Shown here: piece by piece, positions 33,534 to 43,200 of the stretch
Numbering within the stretch: position 1 is the first letter of the stretch
Layout of the letters: the number at the start of each line of letters is the position of its first letter
Program-made: the position numbers and the translations under genes
Notes under the pieces: generated by a model
Told to the model about the DNA's origin: nothing
Database searches by the model: none
Seen by the model: only the letters and a program-made list of their open reading frames with translations
Origin: JAFGRR01 sp964563855
GTDB lineage: Bacteria > Planctomycetota > Phycisphaerae > UBA1845 > Fen-1342
Direction of reading: 5' to 3'
DNA: 64,000 bases
Assembly (NCBI GenBank): GCA_964563855.1
Contig: CAZLYU010000009.1
Coordinates: 12,250-76,249 of the forward strand

Positions 33534-35011
33534 GGGTAGGTTCCCCCGTGGCGGGCCTGCGCGCGGCGGGCGAGTTCGGTCAGATGCTCGACGCGTTGGT
33601 GTAGCTGCGCGAGGCGCGTCTGCGGGTCCTGACCGCCGTGCCAGATGTCGATGTACGCGGTCTGGATGGCTTGCTGCAGTTCGAACCAGTTCGGCAAGGC
33701 GGGGTCGGTGACGGCGGTCTCGACCCGCGCGAGCTGTTCGTGCATTTCAATCGCCGGGTTGGGATGCGTGGCGATGAATTCTTCCGACGGATTTTGCAGG
33801 GGCCCGTTTTTGTAGTGCACCCAGCAGATCCACTCGATGGGGCGCAGCGGCGGCATGGGCTTGCGCACTTGCTCGCCGTCGACCTCGATCTCGTAATAGT
33901 CGAAGCCGAAGTGTTCGCCTTCCTTTCTGGAGGGCACGCGAATCGGGGGTGAGGTGTACAGCCACTCGATGAAGGTCCAGGCGGCCTCGGGCTCGCGGGC
34001 GTCTTTGGGGATGACCAGCACATCCTGACCGACGTAGCTGCGCACCTCACCGTCGACGGTGGGGTGGGGGGCGACGCCGAAGTCAATGTGCGGGGCGTAG
34101 CTGCGGATCATGTTGGCGAACCACGGACCCTGCCGCATCATCGCCACTTTGCCGATCATGAAGGGATTGTCGGGGGAGGCGAAGTTGGCGAGACCGCCTT
34201 CGAAGCGGCCGAGCGCATCGGGGCCCGCCATCTGGCGATAGCGCTGCACCCAGTCATACCCAGCCTGGAACTCGGGCGTGTCGATCTCCAGCAACCCGGT
34301 GGCGGGATCGGTGAGTGACGAGCCGTACCAGATCGGCCAGGTGTAGTAGTACCAGCCGAAATTACCCGTATGACCAGGCAGATAACCGATCATCTCGATT
34401 TGATCGCGCTCGTTGCGACGCTGTAATACTTCGCTGTAGCGCAGCAATTCCTCGAGCGTACGCGGCGCGCGCTCCGGGTCGAGGCCGGCGGCGCGCAGGG
34501 GGGCGGCGTATTCGGCGAACAGGTCGCGGTTGAAGTACATCGCCAGCGACCACGGCGTGAGTGGAAGGCCGTAGAGTTCGCCGTGGTAGGTGCATTGGTC
34601 GTAGTAGACGGGGATGATGGTTTCGCGATCGATGCCCGCTTGGTTGGCCTGTTCGGTCAGCCGGTGCAGGGCGCCCTTCGAGGCGAGCGTGACAATCGAG
34701 TTTGGCCAGAGACCGGCGAGGTCGGGCGGATCTCCTCCGGCGATCGCTACGAGGATCTTGAATTCGATCTGCGTCGTGGTGGAGTAATCGACATAGACGC
34801 CCGCCGTGCGTCCGCGAGTCTCGTTGAAGACGTCGATGAGGCGGCGCATGGCCTCGCCTTCGAAGTCGGTCCACTTCTCCCAATAGCGCACGACGACGCG
34901 GTCGGCCGGGGCATCGCTGCTGGAACGGGGGCCGAAGAGCACAAGTCCGAGCGCGGCTGCGATGAACGAGAAGACGACGACGAGGCGCACAGCGCCGAGT
35001 AACTTCGACAT
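33530..35011 (-). CDS. Extracellular solute-binding protein, family 1
   Basis: 493 residues. An uncleaved-looking N-terminal anchor (VRLVVVFSFIAAALGLVLFG) is followed by RVVVRYWEKWTDFEGEAMRRLIDVFNE, VAIAGGDPPDLAGLWPNSI, YYDQCTYHGELYGLPLTPWSLAMYFNRDLF and IGKVAMMRQGPWFANMI, the standard cluster-B sugar-binding pattern. It is not a classical lipoprotein; it appears tethered by its helix. It should deliver oligosaccharides to the two downstream permeases. It lies 21 bases after the GH17-like gene. Confidence 0.9.
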   Translation of the reverse strand: MSKLLGAVRLVVVFSFIAAALGLVLFGPRSSSDAPADRVVVRYWEKWTDFEGEAMRRLIDVFNETRGRTAGVYVDYSTTTQIEFKILVAIAGGDPPDLAGLWPNSIVTLASKGALHRLTEQANQAGIDRETIIPVYYDQCTYHGELYGLPLTPWSLAMYFNRDLFAEYAAPLRAAGLDPERAPRTLEELLRYSEVLQRRNERDQIEMIGYLPGHTGNFGWYYYTWPIWYGSSLTDPATGLLEIDTPEFQAGYDWVQRYRQMAGPDALGRFEGGLANFASPDNPFMIGKVAMMRQGPWFANMIRSYAPHIDFGVAPHPTVDGEVRSYVGQDVLVIPKDAREPEAAWTFIEWLYTSPPIRVPSRKEGEHFGFDYYEIEVDGEQVRKPMPPLRPIEWICWVHYKNGPLQNPSEEFIATHPNPAIEMHEQLARVETAVTDPALPNWFELQQAIQTAYIDIWHGGQDPQTRLAQLHQRVEHLTELARRAQARHGGTYP

Positions 35012-35032
35012 GTCAACGACCCGTGCGCAGGC

Positions 35033-37477
35033 TCACTCAAAGCGGATGTCGTCCAGATACAGGGTGACCGGGTCGGGGTTCTGATCCCAGCTCGACGTCA
35101 CGCCGAAGCCTTTGATGATGTGCGAGAGATCGGCGCCGGTGAGGTCAATGGTGTACTGCGTCCACTGCGCGTTCAGGTGCGCTGAGCGACCGGCGGGGTA
35201 GGCGAGCGAGTCGCCATGCAGCGCGTCGACGCCGCCGACGCCGAAGCGGACGAGGGCGGGTTCGTCGGCGCGCGCGTAGAAGGTGACACGGGTGTAGCCG
35301 GTGAGATCGCGGCCCGCGCCCGCGGCGTCCGCCTCGGCGCCCCAGTTGTGCGGCGGGTGTAGCCAGGCGAGTCCCGACCAGCGGCAGGGCGGGCCGGCTT
35401 CGCAGTCGTTGGGGCCGGCGCCGTCGGTCGCCAGGTGCACGCGGATGCACGTGTCGCCAGCGTAAGGCCGATCGCGCCACTGCGTATCGAACGTGACGTC
35501 GCCGAGATCGCCGAGGCGGCCGCTGGGGGTGAAGGCGGGCGTTTCATCGCTCTCGCGGTAGACGTAGAGCGGGGCGCGTCGCGGGGTGGCTGAAGGGTCG
35601 TTGGCGGTGCGTTTCGCCGGCGCGACATCGAGCAGTTCGCGGGGGCCGTGCTCGAACAGGTGGCGGGCGAGCTGCTTCGGTTCACGTGTGGGCGTAAACA
35701 CACCCCACTTGGTTTCGAAGGCGCGCCAATCTTTCCACGGCAGGTCGAACGCCTCGAAGTAGGCGAACACGACCGGCGACGCGGCGAGATCGCGGTAGTA
35801 CGCGGCCTGCGCCGCTTCGGTGAATACCCCGGCCTCGTCGCCGTCGCTGGGAAGACCAACTTCCTTGAACCAGACGAAGCGCTCGGTTTCGCGGCGCAAT
35901 TGCTGATACGCCCCGACCGTCCAGCGGACGGCGGCGTCGGGTTGCAGGCGGTGGTTGTAGACGGGGTGGGCGTTGGGAAAGACCCAGTCGCCGAGCGTCA
36001 TCACGCGCGGATCGATGTAGTCGCCGCTCTCTTCCGTCGTGGTGACGGGCTTGTCGACGGCGTCGCGAACCTTGGCGATCGCCCACGCGATGTCGGCGTG
36101 GGAGTAGCGCCGCTCGAACCCCTCATTGCCGACGCACACGCCGACCACGAGCGGGTGTTTGGCGGCCGCGATGCCGGCGGCAACCTCGTCGTCAGACAGC
36201 GGGTTCCAGACGCCGATGATGACGCCCTTGAACCCTGCGTCGGCCGCGAGTTGCGGGAAGTCGGCGTCGAGTCCGCCGCCGCCGCCGTAGGTGATGAGGC
36301 CGTCGAACCCGGCGCGGCGGAGGAGCGTGAGGTCTTCGCGGATGCTCTCGTCGGGGGCGTTGTGGCCGGTGTCGGGGTTGGCGTTGGTCGGGAAGTAGGT
36401 GACCCACGCGAGTTTCCCGACGCGCTCGATCCATTCATCGTCGACGCCGACGAGGTTGGGTAGGGCGGCGGCGGCGGGCTTGGGCTTACGGTTGGAGTAG
36501 TACAGACCCCAGTGCTTCTCGACCTCTTTGGGGTCGGGTCCGCCTTTCCACTTTTCGTCGAACGCCTCGAAGATGAAGTTGATCACGCCGGCGCGGGTCG
36601 TCCAGGCCAGATAGTCGGCGACGAATTGCGTCTGTTCGCGCAGGCCGGCCGCGCCGCGAATCAGGCGCGCTTGCTCGCCATGGTCGGCGACCTGCGTCGC
36701 CCAGCCTGCCTCGCCGAGCACGAGCGGGTGCTTGGGGTAGCGTTTTTGCAGCTTCTCGAACTCGGCCTTGGTATAGGCGACGGCGTCGTCGAGCGTGCGG
36801 CCGCGCCACATGGCGTAAATGTGCGTGTGAATGAAGTCGACTTCGTTGCGGAACGGCTCGGCCGCGTCCGACTCCCAGAAGAGGCCGTCGTCGGCGGTGC
36901 TCACCGGGGCCTTGACCTTGCGCCGCACCTCGCGGAGGTAGTCGAGCAGGATTCGCGGTTGGACGCGGTGAGCCGACCACTCCACCTGGGTTTCGTTGCC
37001 GACCGTCACCGCCCAGACGAGCTCGGGGAATTCGTTGGCGAGTTTGATGGCGTTGTCGATTTGCTGGCGGTTGGCGGCGCGGACCGTGTCCGACTGTCCG
37101 GTGATGACGCCGTTCGGGTCGCGGACCGCCTCGGGGTCGATCCACGCGCCGACCATGACGCGCATGTCGAGCTTCTCACGACGAATGGTCTCGAGCACGT
37201 AGCGGGCCTCGTCGCCGGCGCCGTACATGCGCAGTAAGCGCCAGTGGCGGTGCATGATGCGGACGTCTTCGGCGACCTGCTCGCGGGTTGGGCCGGGGCC
37301 GTCGGGGCCTTGGCCGTCGCGATGGGGCCCATAGCAGACGGCGTTGCCGATCCACTGTCCGTTGATTTCGGTTTCGAGAGGGCGCTGGTCGACTGGGGCG
37401 GCTGCGCTGTCGTTCGCGACGGCGAGCGTGAGCGCGGCAAGGAGCCAGCACGCTTTCATTGAGGTGAGCATCTGCAT
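35033..37477 (-). CDS. Secreted enzyme with two tandem GH17-like domains and a C-terminal binding module
   Basis: 814 residues from ATG 37477 (37471 and 37459 are alternatives; none has a strong ribosome-binding site). A signal peptide (MKACWLLAALTLAVANDSAAA) leads into two copies of a GH17 barrel. The first (about 35-320) has VWAVTVGNET (acid/base Glu) and LVLGEAGWAT (nucleophile Glu), ending WGLYYSNRKPKPAA. The second (about 335-630) has VGVCVGNEGFE and WFKEVGLPSDGD, ending WGVFTPTREPKQLA. A beta-sandwich, carbohydrate-binding-like module (about 650-814, ending YLDDIRFE) follows. GH17 enzymes cleave beta-1,3-glucan; both copies keep their Glu pairs. It heads the importer-phosphorylase operon. 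Confidence 0.75.
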   Translation of the reverse strand: MQMLTSMKACWLLAALTLAVANDSAAAPVDQRPLETEINGQWIGNAVCYGPHRDGQGPDGPGPTREQVAEDVRIMHRHWRLLRMYGAGDEARYVLETIRREKLDMRVMVGAWIDPEAVRDPNGVITGQSDTVRAANRQQIDNAIKLANEFPELVWAVTVGNETQVEWSAHRVQPRILLDYLREVRRKVKAPVSTADDGLFWESDAAEPFRNEVDFIHTHIYAMWRGRTLDDAVAYTKAEFEKLQKRYPKHPLVLGEAGWATQVADHGEQARLIRGAAGLREQTQFVADYLAWTTRAGVINFIFEAFDEKWKGGPDPKEVEKHWGLYYSNRKPKPAAAALPNLVGVDDEWIERVGKLAWVTYFPTNANPDTGHNAPDESIREDLTLLRRAGFDGLITYGGGGGLDADFPQLAADAGFKGVIIGVWNPLSDDEVAAGIAAAKHPLVVGVCVGNEGFERRYSHADIAWAIAKVRDAVDKPVTTTEESGDYIDPRVMTLGDWVFPNAHPVYNHRLQPDAAVRWTVGAYQQLRRETERFVWFKEVGLPSDGDEAGVFTEAAQAAYYRDLAASPVVFAYFEAFDLPWKDWRAFETKWGVFTPTREPKQLARHLFEHGPRELLDVAPAKRTANDPSATPRRAPLYVYRESDETPAFTPSGRLGDLGDVTFDTQWRDRPYAGDTCIRVHLATDGAGPNDCEAGPPCRWSGLAWLHPPHNWGAEADAAGAGRDLTGYTRVTFYARADEPALVRFGVGGVDALHGDSLAYPAGRSAHLNAQWTQYTIDLTGADLSHIIKGFGVTSSWDQNPDPVTLYLDDIRFE

Positions 37478-37507
37478 AAGAGCGGGACAGTAATGGTGCA
37501 ACGTTTC

Positions 37508-37521
37508 ATTCGCTAGCGAAT
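37508..37521. repeat. Perfect 14-bp palindrome before the GH17 operon
   Basis: ATTCGCTAGCGAAT is its own reverse complement. It lies 31 bases upstream of the predicted GH17 start and could be an operator or part of the 5' leader. Confidence 0.45.
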
Positions 37522-37593
37522 TTCGGCGGCTGGGGACGCCCGCGCGGCGCCGCACGCGGCGGGTGGAATTGCGGCCGCGGGAGCGCGATTGCG

Positions 37594-37607
37594 CTGAAAC
37601 TGTTTCT
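37594..37607. promoter_or_regulatory. Candidate LacI-family operator, distal site
   Basis: GAAAC-T-GTTTC (37596-37606), a perfect odd palindrome. On the minus strand it reads GAAACAGTTTCA and shares the 11-mer AAACAGTTTCA with the site at 37796-37822, each in the direction of the gene it would control. Confidence 0.55.
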
Positions 37608-37762
37608 TCAGCCGACCTGCGAAAGCGTGAATATGTCGACCGGCGCCGATCGGGTTGCTCGTCCACCGCGTGTAAGCAGCAATATGCAAGTGGCTTAGCG
37701 GATTGTGCGTTGTGCGGCCGCGCGGCGCGCGCGGGAATCGTCGTGAAATCGGGCGTCCAGTC

Positions 37763-37791
37763 TTGTCGCGACGTTGCCGATGGCTTACACT
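37763..37791 (+). promoter_or_regulatory. Promoter of the LacI-type regulator
   Basis: TTGTCG (37763-37768), a 17-base spacer and TACACT (37786-37791). Transcription would begin near 37798, exactly where the near-palindromic operator candidate starts. Confidence 0.55.
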
Positions 37792-37795
37792 GCAA

Positions 37796-37822
37796 CAGTG
37801 TGGAAAACAGTTTCACACGCTG
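37796..37822. promoter_or_regulatory. Candidate LacI-family operator, autoregulatory site
   Basis: A 27-bp imperfect palindrome centred on 37809 with 10 of 13 positions matching per arm (CAG.GTG..AAAC on each side of a central A). It overlaps the predicted +1 of the regulator gene, the classical repressor position. Confidence 0.55.
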
Positions 37823-37882
37823 CTCGCAGCCTTAGCGGCGAACAGTCACCTCTGCAGCGCAAAACAGATAGGAAGCCCGCGC

Positions 37883-38941
37883 ATGTCATCCGTCCGGGCC
37901 ATCGCCAAGCAAGCTGGCGTCTCCATCACGACCGTCTCCCGTGTCCTCAACAATGGGCCGTCAGTCAATCCCCGCACGCGAGAGCGTGTGTTGCGCGTCG
38001 CGAACCGTTTCGGATATCAGTCGACCGTCGGCAAGCGCGTCACGACCCATATCGGGCTCTGCTATCTGCGCTCCGTTACGATTTCGGACCCCTTTGACGC
38101 CACGGTCGTCGGCGGGATTGCTCGCGGGTGCGACGAGTGCAAGTTCGATCTCGTGGTGCTCAATCTGCAGCGCGACAAGGAGCCGGGTGAAAGCTATACG
38201 CAGTTCTTCCGCCGCAAGGGTGTTCGCGGCGTGATTCTGCGTACGACGGCCGATACGCGCTCAATGTGTGAAGCGATTGCCGACGAAGGTGTAGCGCACG
38301 TCGTGATCAGCGATCGATTCGATCAGCCGAATGTGAACTTCATCGACTGCGATTCGCGGTCCGATGCGCAGCGGGCGATCGACTATCTGCTCTCGCTGGG
38401 GCACGAGCGCATCGGCTTCTCGATGCACAACACGCAAGATCGCGACCACCTCGACCGTTTGGACGGCTACCAGGCCGCGCTGGCGGCTCGCGGCATCGCC
38501 TTTGACGATCAGTTGATCTTTCGGCATCCGTACACCACGGAAGGCGGCGCCGCCGCGATGAACATGGCGATCAGCATGCGTCCGCGGCCGACGGCGATCT
38601 TTTTCGCCGACCCGATGACCGCCGTCGGCGCCGTCAAACGCGCGGCCGAACTTGGCGCGCGGATTCCCGAAGACTTCTCAATCGTCGGATTCGACGACAC
38701 CGATGCGCGACACGCTGTCCACCCGACCTTGACGGCGGTGTGCCAAGACGCTGCGCGGCTCGGCTACGAAGCGGCTTTGTGGCTGACGCGTTCGCTCAGC
38801 CAGAAAGATGTTGCGCCGTTGCGCAAGACCATACCCACGTTCTTTGAAGTCAATCAGTCGACGGCGCCGCCGCCGGGGGCGGATCGCGCCGCGTTAACCC
38901 CTTTCGCCGCGATCCCCTTAGCGAACACCGTGAGGCCATAA
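37883..38941 (+). CDS. LacI-family transcriptional regulator of the glucan locus
   Basis: 352 residues from ATG 37883, with GGAAG upstream. The N-terminal headpiece SSVRAIAKQAGVSITTVSRVLNNGPSVN, with its hinge TRERVLRVANRFGYQS, is a canonical LacI HTH. The effector domain (about 60-330) includes IGFSMHNTQDRDHLDRLDGYQAAL, RPTAIFFADPMTAVGAVKRAAELGARIPEDFSIVGFDDTD and HPTLTAVCQDAARLGYEAALWL. The inducer is likely a glucan oligosaccharide or a sugar phosphate. It is divergent from the GH17-ABC-phosphorylase operon and only 2 bases from a prepilin-like gene, so it probably controls both arms. Confidence 0.92.
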   Translation: MSSVRAIAKQAGVSITTVSRVLNNGPSVNPRTRERVLRVANRFGYQSTVGKRVTTHIGLCYLRSVTISDPFDATVVGGIARGCDECKFDLVVLNLQRDKEPGESYTQFFRRKGVRGVILRTTADTRSMCEAIADEGVAHVVISDRFDQPNVNFIDCDSRSDAQRAIDYLLSLGHERIGFSMHNTQDRDHLDRLDGYQAALAARGIAFDDQLIFRHPYTTEGGAAAMNMAISMRPRPTAIFFADPMTAVGAVKRAAELGARIPEDFSIVGFDDTDARHAVHPTLTAVCQDAARLGYEAALWLTRSLSQKDVAPLRKTIPTFFEVNQSTAPPPGADRAALTPFAAIPLANTVRP

Positions 38942-38943
38942 CC

Positions 38944-40038
38944 ATGTCATCAGTGCTCCGCCAACAATCCGGCCAACGTCGGCCAGCGTTCACCTTGATT
39001 GAGCTGCTCGTCGTGGTCGCCATTATCGCCCTCCTGATTTCCATCCTCTTGCCATCTTTGCAGCGTGCACGTGAACAGGCCCGGCTGATGGTCTGTTTGT
39101 CGAACATGCGGGCCAGCGGGCAGTCGCACTTCATCATCGGCGAAGAGCTGGGCGGACGGTTGCAGTTGATCGCCAATGAAGAGAATCAGATCCTCGTCGA
39201 TCCGTCTAAGTCGAAGTATAAGTACACCCCGAACGAGGAGCTCATGAGCTGGCCCGTCGCGCTGGCGCAGGCCGCGGGGATGGATCTCGATGACAACTGG
39301 GATTGGGGCATTCGCGAAACCAATCTTGAGACCGCCGAAAATCGCCGGGACGATATGTCGGACGACGTCGACTTTCTGCTGTGCCCCAGCGACAAGGTGG
39401 GTGTCGCAACGCCGTTCTACCCGCGGGGAGAGCAGCTGAATGCGGGTGTGCCGCCCGAGAAAGACGCGACTGGCGGGGGCGGCGAGGTGGAGTATTGGGG
39501 ACGGCTGAGCTTCGGCATCAATGAAGACATTGTTGGGGCGGACCTGGGTGAGTCCTCGATTCCTGGCGCCGCTGGAAATGTTCCCGGCTGCTGGCGGTCG
39601 GCGTATCTGAGCAATGGCACCTGCGTCGAATGCTTCGGCGAGTTCACATCGCCGCCAACCTTCCCGTGCGCCAACGACGGCCGCCGCCTGCAGGGGGACA
39701 TGAGCAAGATTTACCTGGCAAGCGATGTGGTGCTGATGGCGGATGTTGGCGCCAACCGCGACGACGTCGCCGGCAACGAGTGGCGGTTCGCCGCCTTGCT
39801 GCTCAGTGCGCGAACCACCGGACCGTACCTGGGCGATTTCCAGGAGACTCACGGTCGGCTGCCGCTCGATCGGCACTCCGGCGGTCGGATCAACACGCTG
39901 ATGGCCGATATGAGTGGTCAGACGGTGAAGGCGGACGGCGGCGTCATTGACGCCGAACCGCTCGATGGGAACGCGATCTACTTCGGTCCGCGCATCCGCG
40001 TTTCGCCGTACGTGGCTGCCGAGTGTGACGGATTCTAA
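38944..40038 (+). CDS. Prepilin-type (pseudopilin-like) protein coupled to the LacI gene
   Basis: 364 residues. After a short basic leader the cleavage site is A|FTLIELLVVVAIIALLISILLPSLQRAREQAR, an N-methylation/prepilin motif with Glu at +5. The large globular domain (for example VDFLLCPSDKVG, RLSFGINEDIVG, LASDVVLMADVG, DRHSGGRINTLMADMSGQTVK) matches planctomycete type II secretion-like proteins. Start lies 2 bases after the LacI stop, so the two are co-transcribed. A role in assembling or exporting glucan-active proteins is possible but unproven. Confidence 0.85.
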   Translation: MSSVLRQQSGQRRPAFTLIELLVVVAIIALLISILLPSLQRAREQARLMVCLSNMRASGQSHFIIGEELGGRLQLIANEENQILVDPSKSKYKYTPNEELMSWPVALAQAAGMDLDDNWDWGIRETNLETAENRRDDMSDDVDFLLCPSDKVGVATPFYPRGEQLNAGVPPEKDATGGGGEVEYWGRLSFGINEDIVGADLGESSIPGAAGNVPGCWRSAYLSNGTCVECFGEFTSPPTFPCANDGRRLQGDMSKIYLASDVVLMADVGANRDDVAGNEWRFAALLLSARTTGPYLGDFQETHGRLPLDRHSGGRINTLMADMSGQTVKADGGVIDAEPLDGNAIYFGPRIRVSPYVAAECDGF

Positions 40039-40052
40039 AGTAACTAGGCCGC

Positions 40053-40110
40053 GGCGCCCTTGGATTCGGGCGCCACGCGCAAGTTCGGCCGGCCGCTGGT
40101 TGCGGCCGGC
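40053..40110 (+). terminator. Two consecutive GC-rich hairpins
   Basis: First: GGCGCCC, 8-base loop, GGGCGCC (40053-40074). Second: GCCGGCCGC, TGGTT loop, GCGGCCGGC (40088-40110). Both stems are perfect. No T tract follows, so they could be a factor-dependent stop, an mRNA-protecting structure between the prepilin and the next gene, or both. Confidence 0.4.
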
Positions 40111-40294
40111 GCAAGTGAGGTGGAAAGGTGGCGAGTTTGTACGAATCCGAACCGGCTCGGGGCCGGCGTTTCGTGATCGTGCCGCCTTCTGGCATGTCCA
40201 ATCGTTTCGCCGCGCAGCATCTGCTCGCAGGTTGCGCGCACCGTCGCGGCTCTGAGCCGACGACGCAAGTCCACGACCGTGAGGAGTCTTTCAA

Positions 40295-43200
40295 ATGATT
40301 GCATCGCAAGGCCAACGCCAACGTTGGATGGTCCTACCGATCGCCCTACTAGCGGTCACCACGACAGTGACCGCCCAGTCTCTGGACGAAGATTTCAACG
40401 CCGCAACCGGCTCTGGCGGCGGTGCGTTCTTCTCGGGACAGGGATTTTTCGAAACCCTGGAATGGGATAGCGGCATTACTGGCGAGTCCGCCTTCGCGGG
40501 TACGGACGGCAACGCCAGCTTCGGCTCGGTCTCGGCCGACGGTCTCACCAGCGGCGGCGTGGACGGCACGGGCGCCGGCGCGATCGCAGTCAGCGGCGTG
40601 CTGTACGACCTGATCAATCAGATGTTCGAATCGGTGACCGGAACCGGCGGCGGCGAGTTCCTCGCCGGTGGCGCCGGGCCCGACACGTTCAACTCAGTGC
40701 TCAACTGGGACGACGGCATCGAGAACGAAGCCGCGTTCGGCGGCACGTTTGGCGGGGCCGATCTGATCGGCAACATGAGCGCCCGCGGACTCCCGAGTGG
40801 CGGCCTTACCGGCGGCGGCGCCGAGGTCGACGTGAACAATGTCGCTCTCAATGGCGGCGGCTGGTTCGCCGGTCTGCAGTTCGACGTCAGTGGTTTCCCC
40901 GGCGTCGCGTCGCTGGCCAATGCCGGCTTGGAGCTTGGTGAGCCCGGCTGGCTGTCGTTCGGCAACGCGTTCGAATTCCCGGCCCTCGACGATGCATTCC
41001 GACCGGCGCCCCTGAGTGGCGATGGCATCGCGAAGACGTTTGGCTCATTCCCAGGGCCGTCGGGTCTGTTCCAGGACTTCCCGACGCAGGAAGGCCAGAT
41101 GGTCACCTTCTCGGCGTTTGCGAACACGTTCCCCGGCGACTCCATCGCCGGCACCACCAATTCGGCCCAATTGCGGATCGAGTGGCGCGATGGCGAGACG
41201 GTCATCCAGACCGACTTCGAGATTGTCATTGACCCTAACGATCCAAACTTCGCTGAAGACGTCTGGTTCCCCGGCACGGTGACCGGGACGGCCCCGGCGG
41301 GCGCGACCACGGTCCGCGTCCTGCTGTGGTTCGACCAGCCCAACTTCGACCCCGGCGCCGTGTGGTGGGATGAGGCGAGCCTGAGCGTCACCGGCCCCGG
41401 CGGCCTCGACCTAACCCAGATCGACTTCTCGGCCAACGTCCGCGGTTTGATCGACGGCAGCGAAACCTTCGGTGCGATCCAGATGCGACTCGAGGATCCG
41501 GCCGGCGGTCGACTGCTCACCGAAGTGGTCGCCGACGGCTCGTGGCAGAGCATCGGCGGTCCGCTCAGCGGCTTTACGGAGGCGGATCCCAATGGGACGC
41601 CCATGGCGGGCGCGTTCAATGAGAACGCCGACAGCTACCGCGTCGTGGTCGCGTTCTCGGAAAGCACGTCGTGGAACACCGGCGGTACGATTCAGCTTGA
41701 CAACCTCGTGCTCACCAACGACAGCCCGGAGGGCAGCGCTTGGTTCGCGGGGCTGTTCTTCGACCAACTCGACCTTCCGATTCTCGACCCGAATGCGATC
41801 CAGATTCTCGACCCCAACCTCGTCGTCCTGTTGGGCGACGTGAAGGGCAGCGCGGCGGCGCCGTACGTGTTGCGGCTCGAAGCCATCGATACACGCCTCG
41901 CCGGCATCGACGACGACTACAGCGGCGTGCTGGGCGATTGCGGCACCGGCGACCCCAACAGTTGCAACCTGCTGTTTCGAGTGGGTGGAACCGGGCCGCT
42001 CGTCGGCCCGACCAGTTCAGCCAACTTCGACTCGGGTATCGAGGGCGAAGCCGCCTTTTCGGGCACCTTCGGCTCGGTGCTCCCCATTGGAAGCGCGGCG
42101 GGCGTGACCGTCTCTGGTCTCCCGGCCGGCGGCGTCGATGGCGGCGGCTCGATCGAAATCGCGGTCGCTGGCATCAGCCCCAGCGCCGGCGGCGGCTGGT
42201 TCGCGGGCATCGACTACCCCAACCAGAATCTCGCTTCCGGCGATCTCTCGACGGTCACGCTCTCGGCTGACGTCAGAGGCACACCCGACCCGCTCTTCGG
42301 CGGCCCGCTCGGCCTCTATGAGCTTCGCATCGAAGACGCGGAAGGCGACCGTTTGGCTTTCCAGGTCGTCGCGAATGGCGCCTGGCAGTCGATCGGCGGA
42401 ACGCTCGATACCGCCATGGAGCTGGCCGCGGCCGACGGCGGCGGCGACGGTGTGTTTGATCTCGACGACGATACCTACAACGTCGTGATTGCCTTCGAAG
42501 GCGATCCGGACCCGTCTGACTGGGTGACCGGCGGCGTGCTCGAAATCGACAACCTCTTCCTGACCGGCGCCGAGATCGAAGTCGAACTCGGTCAGTTCGT
42601 CTTCAACGAGGCGGGCAACACCGACTTCGAGACGGTCGGCGGCTTCCTTAGCGGCGCCGATGCGATCACGCTCGACTTCGAAGGCAGCACCGGCGGACTG
42701 AATGTCATTGATCTCGAGAACGGTGTTCCGGCCGGTCTGGTCCCCCAGAATGGTGAGTGGGACACAGGCCTCGCCAATGAAGGTTCGTTCTCGGGCGGCG
42801 GCCTCGTCAGCGCCAACATCGAGACGTGCGCCTCGTGTGGCGTCGGTGGCGGCCAGGCGGTTCGCACCGTCATCGAGCAGAGCAGCACCGACTGGTTCAG
42901 CGGCTTCTTCTTCACCGACATCGCGCTCGACCTGAGCGCCGGCGCCGGTGACAACCTCGACGCCCTGTCGGGCATCACCCTGACTGCAGAATTCAACGCC
43001 GACCCGAACTCGGCGATGCCGCGCGGCGACGTGGAGCTGCGTATCGAAGACGCCCAGACCGATACGATCTTCATCCAGCTTCAGGCGACTGGCGGCTGGC
43101 AGACGATCGGCGGCTCGATCAACGCGACCGACTGGGCCCGCGGCTTTGCCGACCCGGGTCAGCAGAACGGCGTGTTTGACTACAACCAGGAGACGTACAC

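Larger units (their letters stand above)
37478..37882. promoter_or_regulatory. Divergent regulatory region of the glucan locus
   Basis: About 400 bases between the GH17-headed operon (minus) and the LacI-type gene (plus), with no supportable ORF. It holds a perfect 14-bp palindrome ATTCGCTAGCGAAT (37508-37521, 31 bases from the GH17 start), two copies of AAACAGTTTCA in opposite orientations, and a promoter for the LacI gene. A GC-rich stretch lies at 37530-37590. Confidence 0.6.
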
